A stretch of DNA of 64,000 nt from Zizania palustris. Its lineage: Eukaryota; Streptophyta; Magnoliopsida; Poales; Poaceae. Shown here piece by piece: positions 11,408-22,095 of the stretch (position 1 is the first letter of the stretch; every line of letters starts with the position of its first letter). A program made the translations under genes and the position numbers. Where the stretch lies: assembly GCA_019279435.1 (NCBI GenBank), contig JAAALK010000283.1, positions 56,897,700-56,961,699 of the forward strand. The letters run 5' to 3'. Under the pieces are notes generated by a model. It worked only from the letters and a program-made list of their open reading frames with translations. It ran no database searches and was not told the origin of the DNA.

Positions 11408-11693
11408 GGCCTGTTTGATAGACTGGAACTGATTGTTAGCTAGAACTAATTATTAGTTAGCTAATAATTAATTGACTAATAATTAGTTAATATATGTTTG
11501 GATACTTTGGATTAATACCTGGAAAAGGAGTAAAGCCCCTATTAGCTTCCATTAGTCTACTTTTATGGACTAATGGCTAATCATTAATTGGCCCATGAAC
11601 TAACAATTAGTTTAGTAATTAGTTGGGTTGTTTAGATGAACTAAAGCTAAAAATTAACTACTAACTATTAATTTATGAGATCCAAACAGGGCC
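11408..11693. mobile_element. Tourist-like MITE (286 bp), TTA target duplication
   Basis: Left end GGCCTGTTTGATA and right end ATCCAAACAGGGCC are inverted repeats of the PIF/Harbinger type, flanked by TTA at 11405-11407 and 11694-11696. The interior is rich in AATTAGTTAG-type words. A neighbouring duplicate of the flank lacks the element (see findings). Confidence 0.85.
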
Positions 11694-11767
11694 TTAGTTT
11701 GTTATTTTGCTATCTAATGTACATACTAAATGTGACTTTCTATTTGAATGCAGTTATATTTAATTTG

Positions 11768-11822
11768 CTATTTATAGTAATAGCAAGTTTTTTATCTAAA
11801 TTAGTTTGTTATTTTGCTATCT
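11768..11822. repeat. Unoccupied duplicate of the MITE flank
   Basis: The segment from AGCAAGTTTTTTATCTAAAT through TTAGTTTGTTATTTTGCTAT matches the two flanks of the Tourist MITE (11370-11407 joined to 11697-11720) with a single TTA and no insertion. Confidence 0.75.
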
Positions 11823-12713
11823 TGAACGTATCTATATTTTATCAATTTGTATATATGCAAAAAATAAAAATAATTAAACAAGTTCAACACTTAATTGAAT
11901 AGTAAGTTTGGTTGGCTTGCTAGAAATGATAAGTGTGGAGAAAGGATAAGGAGTCTAAAATAACTGGTCAAGTAGCAAGAACAATGGAAATATTTTTTAG
12001 ACTATTTTTATTATTTTGAGTGATAGCAAGTAGGATAACAACTATAATGGAGATAATCTTAGTGAAAGATCCAACTCTCTATCTATGTATGGCCAAATCA
12101 ATAATTCAAATCACATGCTCCCATAATTCGTCTTATTTTTTTGCAAAATTAACTTCAACTATTTGTGTTTTTAGTTATGGTTCATCTTGTTCTGTTTTTC
12201 TAATAAAATATTTTAGCACATTGACATAAAAGAATGAGTTTATCATTCCTCTCTCATCTGCCACCTCTAGATCTCCACCTACACCGATGCATCATCCGCC
12301 CACCGCCTCCCCCTATGATGCTTGTCCACCACTGCTCGCCTTCTTTCCTAAGCCGTTCGTCTGCCCCTTTGTCCCCTCCACTCATGCTACCACCACTTAC
12401 ATCGCCGCTCCTCTCCTCATGCCATCACCCCGCCTTCTCTCTCAAGTAGTCCGCTCGCCCCTACTCCCATCCACATACATCGTCAAGTCATGTTGGCCCT
12501 CCATCATGTTGCTCTTCTTTTGACATGCAGCGACAAAAAGAGCAAGTAGGAGGACAAATATCATCATTTAAAGAGTTAGCTCATTAATTAGCTAAATGAG
12601 CTAGCTTGCAAGTTGCAAGCTAGACTGAGCCAAGCTAGAATGAGTTAGGTTTTACTCCTTATGTTAACGAGCTATGCCAAGCTAAGCTAGTTTTGTTAGA
12701 ACATAACTTGATA
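11823..12713. other. Intergenic, no gene seen
   Basis: AT-rich with one CT-rich patch (12240-12520), whose Pro/Ser-rich frames look like chance. A palindromic AGCTAGCTT-rich stretch at 12590-12660 may be a worn element. Confidence 0.4.
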
Positions 12714-12718
12714 TTTAT

Positions 12719-13211
12719 TGTTGGGGAAAATATTTCATTTTCAGGGTTATTGCAGTAACAGGACAAAGGCCGGTGATTAAGTCAAAGGTTTCCAGCATAT
12801 AACTCTGGGGATACAGTAAATCAAGTTCGGAGTATGGAGACGAACTCTAGTTCGGAGTATATCTTCAAACTTGGACCCTTCCGGGAGTTTCTTTGCCAGT
12901 TAAGATAGAAGACTTATCTTCTTTCTCATTAGATTAGTCTTTTACCATTTTAGCCCTATAAAGGGTATCGAATAGTTTCCACTATGTCGGTTGTAATAGA
13001 GGGGTAAAAAGGTTTTTTCCTTAATGTTTGAGCCTATAAATACCCCCCGTTTTACCCTGTAATACGGACCGAATACAAGTTATTCAATACACACTTCTGA
13101 ACTATTTTAAGCTATTATCCTTTGGGGGCTTGAAATAATTTACTTCACAAACACTTCGTTTGTTAGTTTCTAACCTTCAGAAACCTGTTAGCGTAATCTT
13201 TTACGCCAACA
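12719..13211 (+). mobile_element. Solo LTR (493 bp) with TTTAT target duplication
   Basis: It begins TGTTGGGG and ends CGCCAACA. A 5-bp duplication TTTAT flanks it (12714-12718 and 13212-13216). A TATA-like CCTATAAATACCCCC near 13032 gives the orientation. There is no internal retroelement sequence or second LTR, so it is the product of LTR-LTR recombination. Confidence 0.9.
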
Positions 13212-13216
13212 TTTAT

Positions 13217-14345
13217 GTTTTATGTTATTTTGTTTGCTTGTTTGAAAGTGATGAATGGATGATATTATGGTTCGTTTAGCATGTCTCGGAATTCTGTTTT
13301 TGCTATGTCTGATTTTCAGTTCACTCGTAGGTGATAACGTGGTAAATTAGATCTAGTTGTAAAATTATTTTGTGGTATGACTAAATTTTAATTTTTGTAG
13401 GAGAGAATATTGGTCTAAAATAATCATTATACTTCTATGTTTAGGTTGTAACACATATGTGATGATTTATATTGCACGATCTAAAATTATAAGAATAGAA
13501 ATGAACAAATAATATAAACTATAAAGCATATTACTTATAATGTGTATAGCATGCCGGTATATTTCAATCAGTTGTAAATATGATCTTAAACTTCTATTAA
13601 TATTTTTAATCATCGTTAGCACCATTCTTGTGAAAACCATGATTCTTCGTAAGCCAGATACGATGAAAAAATCGTGAAGATGACCACAAGCATGGCACCA
13701 TGACAGCTCTCTAAGCGCCCAGCACTAGCCAGGTCGCCACCAAATCGACTGGTGACGTGTGAGATATAGAAGGGAGGGGAATAAGAGGATCAGGGGTAGC
13801 CGGACAGGTACATGGCACAATATAATAGTCGCAGGAGACGAAGACAAACACCACCATGACAACCCACCTCCAAGCGTCAAGCCACAACCTGCAGCCACCA
13901 GATCTAGCAACGACGTGAAAGATAGTGAGGGGGTTGGGGAAGGAAAATAGAAAGGGAGCGGGTCGAATCTACCGGAGAGAAAGACGACGAGGCGAGGAGG
14001 CCAATGACTGGTCGACAACGTCATGGAGGAGTTGACGGATCCAGACGAGCACGACGAGATGTAGGGTTTCGAGTGGAGGCACGAAATGAGGGCGAGGGGA
14101 CTGAGGGGGCATCCGAACAGGGGAGCGATTGAAATGAATTAGGGTTTCAGGGAGACAAGCAGCGGTGAATTTTATATCGGAGAAAACACTTGATCGGATG
14201 ACGGGGACAAGGGAGTGGTAGATCAAACTGCTAAGGGCAGGGGCATCGTGTCGCCGTTGGGCGAAAATCGTGTCGGGCCAAGCTGACACTATAGGTCGAG
14301 ATATCGATGTGGACACTACACTAATTTTTGTGTCAAGCCGGCACT
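13217..14345. other. Intergenic with possible CACTA-type remnant
   Basis: The stretch to about 13620 is AT-rich with nothing recognisable. From 13620 to 14345 the composition shifts to GC-rich, with minus-strand frames that resemble no known protein. At 14270-14345 inverted words such as AAGCCGGCACTAA and CTATAGTGC resemble subterminal repeats of grass CACTA elements, but no clean ends were found. Confidence 0.3.
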
Positions 14346-14366
14346 AACATAAAATCTATAGTGCGG

Positions 14367-14422
14367 AGCGGTGATATTATCGTATTTTTTAGAGCGGTGA
14401 TATTACCGTATTTTTTAGAGCT
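14367..14422. repeat. Tandem direct repeat, 2 x about 27 bp
   Basis: Two adjacent copies share AGCGGTGATATTA, then T or C, then CGTATTTTTTAGAG. They lie about 250 bp upstream of the X8-protein start codon. Confidence 0.75.
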
Positions 14423-14677
14423 AGTCCTAGTGCCCCCCTCTGTCCATGTGGGCTGTGGCCGAAACGGAACGCGATAAAGCGCATCAAAACGCGTCTAGTT
14501 TCCATCAAAAGAGAAGGAAAAAAAAAGCAAAATCGCGCCGTCTGCCCGTTACACGAGATCGGCTCACAGTCAGTTCACAGCTCAGTCTTGGGTGCACGCA
14601 CTGCTGCTCGCTCCTCGCTCCGCCCCTCTACCGCCGCAACGGTAAGCATTCACATCCCAAATCGGCAGGCGAATCCA

Positions 14678-17047
14678 ATGCCCGCCTCCTCGCCACCCCT
14701 CCCTCTCTTCTTCCTTCTCCTCCTCGGCGTCGCTGGCGCAGCGGGAGTTGGAGCGGCGGCCGTGGGGGTGAGCGGCGGGGGCCAGCTGTGGTGCGTGGCC
14801 AAGAACAACGCGGAGGACGGCGCGTTGCAGGCGGCCGTCGACTGGGCGTGCGGCCCCGCCGGGGGCGCCGACTGCCGCGCCATCCAGCAGGGCGGCGCGT
14901 GCTACGACCCTCCCGACCTCCTCGCGCACGCCTCCTACGCCTTCAACGACTACTTCCTCCGCGCCGGCGGCGCCGCCGCCCCCGCCGCCTGCGACTTCTC
15001 CGGCGCCGCAGCCCTCACCGCCCTCAACCCCAGTAAGCGCCGGGGCACATCCCCTGCACTCTCTTCAATGACGCTGCCTCCACAGATTTCAAATTTACCG
15101 AGTAGTACTATTTTTGCAGGTCATGGGCGCTGCGTGTTTTCTTCAAGGTTAGTGTGCTTAGATTTGTCTCCAAGCTCGTTTCTCTTCTCTGTGGTTTATT
15201 CGCACAATGATAAAGTATGATGCGGCGTAAACTTCTCGATTCCTGTTGGATCTTAGACAGTGATTTTACAGTTTGACTGTTTGAGGAACTGCATTTCATT
15301 TCAAAATACTACAGAGTAGAAAAGTTGAGTTCAAGCTGGTAGTTTCCACTCAGATTGGGTGTGATTACTAAGGTGTTTGTAGCTTTGATGGTCTGTAGGA
15401 GCATTGTGGGATATGCAGCTAATGCGTGGGAAGCACAGCACATATCATTAATGGCAAACACCATGAACTCACTGCTAGAGAGTGAGCATTCAGATATCTG
15501 AAAATGTTGTTCCCACTTTAATTCAATTTTGCCCAATAAAAGATAAGGGCCAGACTTGATTATCTCTGCTATAGTTATGAGCCACAGTACATAGCCTGGC
15601 CTTGCTTGATTTCATTACTCTGACTAAGAACATTTTCCTTTTTAGCAAAAACTGAAAAACTTTATCAGAACAAGCCACTGTGAACTGGACACGGGCAACC
15701 AACTTATGAATTGCTAGAGCAACCAATATGAAAAATGATTGATTACACAATTAAGGAACAGATACATCAGATTAAACAAACACAAAACAATGTGCTCTCA
15801 AGCTCAACACAAATGGGAGTCAAAAGAAATAAGATTGGATTTATATTTGAAAATTTGTGAATTGCTAGATATATTTTGTGCGATTTTTTTCAAAAAATTT
15901 GTGATCATTTACACCATGTTCTGGAAAGGATGCACCATATACTTCTGCAACAATATATATGCTGTTCCTGTACATTTTTAGTAAATGAATGATAAAAGTG
16001 AACAACTGTAACTCCAGTTTGCTTTCTCAAATGCCCAAATCATTGATTTATTTTGTTGGATTCACTATTTTTTTGCAGATTTACAAACTGTTAGCCTTGA
16101 ACACAATTTCAATATTATTAAACTGTTGAGTATGATTCAAGTTCTTACATGTGCATGCATGTCCGTACATGGTGACATACAAAATTGTACATCATTATGA
16201 GAGGGATGCATTTGCTAAATTTGGTGAGGGTTTGTTTTAGTCATCTTCTGATACTTCAACCTAAAGTTTATTGGGATTTCTGTCAAAACAATAGAGATAG
16301 GGAATTCTGTTGACATGATTAGCAAACTGGGCGTTCTGTCAACTTAAAATCCAACTAAAAAGGATAAATCTTATTTGCTAGTCTATTCAAGAAGCTTGGT
16401 CATTAGTTTAGCCCATAGTTAATTTTAGAGCAACACAGATTTTATGGCTGTAGTTGTAGGAAACCTCAGTTTATATATTTATCTTTTGCCTACTGACACT
16501 TGGCCTCAAGTTTCATGGCCATGAGATTTCACCACATCCCACCCTAGCCAAATCACAGCTTACTGACATTAGGATAGAATTGCCAAACTGACTGGATCGA
16601 TGATGGATCCGCTCTCTAAACATGACTATAGGCATCGACAAATATGGTGAAGGCGGGGTTTGTGAAACATTATGACTATAAAATCTACAGTTAACTATCA
16701 TGAGCACAAATATGTATAGTTCTGGAAATGACTCTTTAAACTCTGCCACTTTTCTCACTCGTAGTTCCTAGAGACTTAGCTATGGTGGTACTCATCGTCA
16801 TGTCACCAAACAGAAAATTTCTCCTTACATGTGCACTAAAATGTCTTCACCTTGTTAAATCTCTGCTAAATCATTAACCCCGTGCTCATACCACTGCAGC
16901 ACATCTCCAAAGAATGGTAGCTTCACAGGAACAACAACTTTTGGTCCATCCGGTGCAGATTTAAGCCAAAGTTCTTCCAGGCAACTGAACTTCTGGTCAT
17001 TGTTCTTATTCATCTGTGTATCTGTAACATTTTTTTTGATGCCTTAA
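14678..17047 (+). CDS. GPI-anchored X8-domain protein (plasmodesmata callose-binding type), 3 exons, 176 aa
   Basis: Exons are 14678-15032, 15120-15147 and 16900-17047, with GT-AG introns and correct phase. The protein starts with a signal peptide (PPLPLFFLLLLGVAGAAG). A single X8 (CBM43) domain follows at about residues 36-125, from QLWCVAKNNAEDGALQ through WACGPAGGADC and IQQGGACYDPP to ASYAFNDYFLR and HGRCVFSS, with the six conserved Cys. A Ser/Thr-rich linker leads to a hydrophobic C terminus (FWSLFLFICVSVTFFLMP), the usual GPI-anchor signal. X8 proteins of this layout bind callose at plasmodesmata or cell walls and lack glucanase activity. An upstream in-frame ATG at 14588 would place the signal peptide internally, so 14678 is preferred. 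A possible 5' UTR intron donor lies at 14642. Intron 2 is 1.75 kb and holds no recognised gene. Confidence 0.9.
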
Positions 17048-18720
17048 CCTTCTGTTTTTTTTTTGTAAACTCCTGTCTGCGAGTATATGATAAACTACTG
17101 GACAGCATAAATGCAGTTTGTTGTATCCGTGGTTGAAGCATTTTTCTGTGAAGCTGTGTAGAGGAAAAAGAATACTCTCTAGGATGCTCCCCTTTCCCTC
17201 TTGTTCCTTTCAACGAGCATTTAATGGGTCCCTGCCATCTTTGGTCTTGTTTGACTATTTCAGTTTTGCTTTGGTATTTTGTGTTCACCCCTTCTTGCAG
17301 TTGTAAATATCACTATACCATTTTTGTGATGGCACTCGCCTGTTTTACTTGTATATGTTATTGCTATATCACGATTGATGCATTCCCCTGTTGAAATGCT
17401 ACAGCACCATGAATTATGTATGTCTCCAATGTTGACTCTAGAGAAGTGTATCTTATTCTTATACTTATGAAGTTACTGAAGAAGTTATTTGGTAATGAAG
17501 TTTGTTTACAATCTGAAGAACACTAGAACAGACTTCATGAACGGCGGGAGGTTGGAGGCGACCGTCAATGTCTTTCGTGCTTCTCTTCCACTGAGTCTTC
17601 GGCGGCGGTGGCTGCCACGCCGACGTGGCACCGACGCTGCATGAGATGCCTGTACAGCGTGGCACCCGCACGAGATGCCTATACAGTGAGAAGAGACAGA
17701 AGATGGCCACCGTCGATGCCATGATAGAGCAAAAGAGGGGATTGTCAGGTGACCTTAAACATCATGAGTTGCGTGATACCGTCGAGAGGTAAAAGCTTTA
17801 GAATTCAGATTGGTATGGCATTTGGCTAGACTGAAGTGCACAAGCAAATTTCTGTTATCTGATTGTGTCCTCTACCTCCTTCTCACAACTTTCTAAAGTT
17901 GAAACAGAGTGTTCACTAATGATTAGGTTGTTGGCTCGTCCGAATGATGAAAGTCTCAACAACTTGATTAGTTCGAGAGGGGGTCAGTAGTCAGTACGGT
18001 TTTGTAATGGATGCAAAATTCGTCGGTGTGGAGATTGAACAACACTCTCTTTCATAGGCAGTGAAGCAAGCTTGCAGAAATCAGAATGCCTTGACCTCCT
18101 GATTGCCAACAGTTGACAGAGATGGTTTGTTGGTGTCACCTATAATTAGAGAGTCGGTTAAGCAACTATTTGTTTTAGATTAGAATTATAATAATTCAGC
18201 TTATCTATCTATCTTATCTACCTTATTATATAATTGGTAAAATGTGATCACAACCGTTTATAATAATCTATAATATTCTAGCCTTTATTTTGATTTGGTT
18301 AAATCTCAACTATTTATTCTAATTTACACGTTTATGTATGGATATCACATGTTTATAGATAGAAAAATAAGAAATTAGTGGGAGTGATATAGGCAATTAC
18401 CATGAAAATTTACATGACACATAATTAATTTCAAATCATATCTATACCTACCATATAATTTTTGGTTCCTTTGTTAATTTATTTCTTACTTAAATTCATC
18501 ATTAACTGTTTTTATTATATTTCTTACATAAATGCACGGTTATAATTAAACCGTACAAAAATTTTGGTTTCTGAAAATTTCAAATATCTCGTTTGTAATA
18601 TTTAATCCACTTTTATTGCTTGCTTTTTTTACTAAATGCACATCTAAATTTAGGTTACTTGGAAGCAATAATTTGTACCGAAATAAAAATGAAAATAATT
18701 TAGGTCATTTCATCTCTATG
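17048..18720. other. Intergenic, 3' flank of the X8 gene
   Basis: The first few hundred bases are probably 3' UTR. A GC-richer patch at 17530-17760 has short open frames without recognisable similarity. From 18130 the sequence is AT-rich and includes a partial relative of the MITE at 19140 (GTTTTAGATTAGAATTATAA, near 18170). Confidence 0.4.
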
Positions 18721-18739
18721 ATCTCACTTCATTTCTATG

Positions 18740-19500
18740 ATCCAGATCTCTTGCAATTGTTTGGTTCACTCCAATTTCTTACGAGAACATGATATGAGAG
18801 GGAAGAGGAGTTTGATTCATTCCAATCTCTTATGAGAGCATGATATGAGAGTGAAGAGAGAACTAGAGTACATTATTGAACTATACATCCATTTATATTA
18901 AGAAATGAGTTAAGTGGTGCAAAGATTCATTTTGGCACACAAAGTGACACTCTTGTGTCACGCATATGTTAACCACATCAACCACAAGTTATCATGTGAT
19001 TGTGCATGCATTCATGTGGTTTAACGTTTTGTTCGTTCTCGACCTTCTTCTCTCAAAGAAGCAACGAAAAAACTTTGCATGCATACTAAATGGTGTGCCT
19101 ACAGCTCTTTAACTAGATCAAGCGACAACTAAATTAAAAGCATGTTTGTTTTAACTTGGATTATAATAATCCACTTTATTTTTATAACCTGAAACAAACA
19201 TATCAACTTATGCTGCTAACTTATTATAATTTAGAGTACATATTATAGCAATCTAGTAAGTTAATCTAAAGTTTTTCTATGAGCTGGATTGTTATAATCC
19301 CAAGCTAAAACAAACAGACGTTATAGCTGGCCGGCCGCCTTAATTTCTTGGCATTTCCCTCACAACATGTTTATGTTTGATGCATGCACTGTTTACATTC
19401 AAACCGGACATGGGCTCGCCCTTCTTCTCCCAAAGAAACACCTAAGAAACTTTAATTTGCGTGCATACAAAATGGTGAGCCTATACCTCTTCATGCAATC
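18740..19500. repeat. Array flank repeat, copy S1 (interrupted)
   Basis: This carries the words shared by all flank copies, such as TTTGGTTCACTCCAATTTCT, CATCCATTTATATTA and GCATGCATACTAAATGG. It is interrupted by a MITE at 19140 and partly duplicated again at 19400-19500, where the CACTA element begins. Confidence 0.7.
19140..19320. mobile_element. MITE (about 181 bp) inside flank copy S1
   Basis: Terminal inverted repeats pair GTTTGTTTTAACTTGGATTA on the left with GTTTGTTTTAGCTTGGGATT read from the right. Other flank copies (for example 39760) show the uninterrupted sequence AATTAAAGCTGG here. The target duplication is not clean. Confidence 0.65.
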
Positions 19501-19660
19501 CGACGACGACGGAAGTTAACGGAAAACAGAAAAAACGAAAAAAGTAACTTCCGTCGGCTAATGTGTCGCCGACGGAAGTTACTTTTTCTTTTTTTTAAAA
19601 AAAATAGTTTGTGATACAGTGCCACATGATGCACATTCTGAACAAAACATGCCTCAAATT

Positions 19661-19772
19661 TTACAACGACATGACACGGTCACGGCCAACGACACAGTCC
19701 AGCTCCTCTTGCAGCTTCTTTTGCCCACTCCACTGATATCACTGTTGTGTCTATTCCAGCAGTGATCATGTC
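19661..19772 (-). pseudogene. CYP98A (p-coumaroyl ester 3'-hydroxylase) exon fragment, frameshifted
   Basis: An acceptor TTTTTCAG is followed by codons for DMITAGIDTTVISVEWA, the P450 I-helix with the oxygen-binding AGxDT motif, in the form typical of CYP98A. The next codons give KKLQEELDCVVGRDRVMS, but in another frame. In intact CYP98A about ten residues lie between these two blocks, so an internal deletion has removed them and shifted the frame. TAA follows at 19661-19663. The acceptor position agrees with the intron before this block in CYP98A genes. Only this exon piece is present, inside the CACTA element. Confidence 0.8.
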
Positions 19773-20176
19773 CTGAAAAACAGGGATGGTAAGAACTCCA
19801 ATGCCCATTAAACAACTTTCACATGATGTTAACTTTGTAGTTGTTGATTATCTAGTATATACTGTAAAAGAAATTAATAGTCAAGTTCTACACTATAGAC
19901 CGTGGCAAAATATTATAGGTCTTATATTCTTGGACAGAGTAATATACATGGCCAAGTGGGGACCTTCCTAATACACCAATAAATTGTAATTTGTAATGAT
20001 GGTATCTCGACGAGCAAAAAAGTTAGCCTCAAACAAGATATGCTATCCCACCCGGATAAAACAGGAACCTTCAAAGGTATTTTGCCATAGAATTGCTTTG
20101 ACATAGATAACGACCTGTACTAGAATCAGGCACATCAAATAAACAGGCTTCCAGAAACCATAAAAGATCAACTCAC

Positions 20177-21419
20177 CAGCACCCAAATATATTGCCAACA
20201 TCATCTTCGTGAATGACCAGGCCAATCTGATTCATTATCCCTTTTATATACCTAAACATTTAGTAGAAATTCAGCAATCACTCAACCAGCATAACACAGA
20301 GATCACATTATCATGGACAAATAAGGGAACTATTTTTACCCCTTAATGGGATGTCCCCTCATTTCTTCAAATTCAATGCAAATAGTATATATAACAAATT
20401 CTGAAAATATTTGACAACACACACACACACACATACATATATATCACCCTAGAAAATTTCAAGTCTAAACTCAACTCAAACATAGAGAAACAGAAAAACA
20501 GACAAATCTAGCACCTGCACTATTCACATCCAATTTTGTCTTCTCTTGGGGAGTGAAAATCCAGCTCTAACAAATAGCATATATACATATTTACCATCTG
20601 AAATGCAACAGCCACTCCATGGAATCACAAACAACAAACAACAAAAAAAGTGCGAACTGCAGCAGGCCGACCTATTAATGTGATGTTCATGAGATCAACT
20701 CCTATAGGGCATCAACTTATTTAAAGAACATTTTGATTCGATAGGTTCATCCTATCGGAGGCTATCAAAGTAAGGGCAGATGAAGCCATTTCTGCAACTA
20801 GTTGCTGACTTAAGTAGTATCACGAGTTCATCAAAATCGCTCAACGCTCACAAGTTACAACTCATCAAAACAGAAATTTTGAACTGGGCGTATAGGCATA
20901 GAAAGTCAGCCACCTTCGAGCTTGCACGTCCTTGTCGCTGTACAGAATGTGGGTTACCTACGGCACTGGCGAGTCGGAGAACGAAGCCAGCTCATCAATC
21001 TGCAAAGATCACATCGCGAGAAAGCGTATATCAATCGCGCCTCGCCTAGCACAAGAGGACGAGCACGACTCACAGGCAACAAACCACGCCGCACAGTTTT
21101 CTGTAAGGGGAGAGGCACGCACGCACGTACGTACCTGCCGCTGGAGGCCGTCAGAATCGACGTAGAACGAGGAGGAGCCGTCGGGGTCACCGTCACGTCC
21201 TCCATAGCCACCGTCGGATGTGGGGAAGCCGGCGAACTCCTCCATCGTCCTCCGCGCCACCGCATCATCGTTTCCCACGCCGGCGCCAGCGCCGCCCCCT
21301 ACGTAGAGGAGGACGGCGGCGAGGGCGAGGAGGCGCACGGCCCCCGGCGGCGAGGGCGAGGAGGTGGGTAGACGTTCGGGTCGAAGTCGGCGCGGAGGAA
21401 GGCCTTGGGCTTGAACCAT
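20177..21419 (-). pseudogene. Ureidoglycolate amidohydrolase (UAH) 5' fragment, exons 1-3, captured
   Basis: Exon 1 (21135-21419) gives an N-terminal hydrophobic segment (AVRLLALAAVLLYVGG) consistent with ER targeting, then RRTMEEFAGFP and SSFYVDSDGLQRQ. Exon 2 (20914-20999) gives IDELASFSDSPVP, a TAG stop, then VTHILYSDKDVQAR. Exon 3 (20177-20251) gives RYIKGIMNQIGLVIHEDDVG followed by NIFGCW. Intron borders are GT-AG and phases agree. These blocks match the start of plant UAH, the last enzyme of purine (ureide) nitrogen release. The catalytic metal-binding and later exons are missing and the stop replaces the expected Ser of SPxPSVT, so no enzyme can be made. The family assignment is from remembered conserved blocks. 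Confidence 0.8.
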
Positions 21420-22095
21420 GGTGGGTGCGCCTCGATGGGCTCACCGAAGAGGTCCGTCGGCTGATGCGTCGCCGCCATGACGAGATCCGCCATGGCTTGG
21501 ATCTGCGTCTGCGGCAATAGAGGCCAGAGATCTGGCGACTACCGCTACTGCTGTACACTACAGGGCCGGTGGGGCGGATGCGGCGAGTGGGGCGGCGGAG
21601 GCGACACGTGGGGCGGCGGTGGCGGCAGGGAGGAGGTGCGCATGGGAGATTTGGGGAAAGTGAGAAGGCACCCGCGCGTGGGAGACCTAATCGATGGTGG
21701 TGGTCGGAGGCGGCGGCGGCGACGACGGTGGTGGAGGCGATGGCCGGGTGTCCGGCGGTTGGCCGAGTGGTCGGAGGCAGCGATCGGTCGGCGCGGAGGC
21801 TGCGGCGAAGAGAGGCGGAGGCGACCGCGTGTGACGAAATGTGTGGCGGTGACGGGAAGGATTTGGGTATTAGGGTAAGGTGCGCGACGGAATTATTGGG
21901 CCTGTAACTTCCGTCGGTCAAATACAGGGCCGACGGAAGTTAAGCTAACTTCCGTCGGCTGATGAAAATTATATTATCTTCCGTCGGTTCACCTGAGCCG
22001 ACGAAAATTATGTTTCTTCCGTCAGCTTTTACTAAAACCGACGAAAGTTATTAAAGCCGACGAAAATATCTCATTTTCTTTTGTAGTGTAAGTAG

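Larger units (their letters stand above)
19502..22088 (-). mobile_element. CACTA element with captured genes (Pack-CACTA), left terminus missing
   Basis: The right terminus at 22088 reads inward as CACTACAAAAGAAAATGAG. Subterminal copies of the motif TTCCGTCGGC in both orientations lie at 19510-19590 and 21900-22075. The left side shows only the subterminal motif; CACTA itself is absent. There is no transposase. The interior carries minus-strand exons of UAH and of CYP98A and a GC-rich segment at 21420-21860. Subterminal words are shared with the larger CACTA element at 26303, so the two belong to related families. Confidence 0.85.

Noticed and set aside
12234..12523. Two overlapping plus-strand Pro/Ser-rich open frames
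   Set aside because: CT-rich low complexity with no domain, no leader and no intron signals.
21265..21921. 218-codon minus-strand frame in the Pack-CACTA element
   Set aside because: It begins in the CACTA subterminal repeat and is Ser/Arg/Pro-rich; the UAH frame in the same region has recognisable conserved blocks and splice sites.
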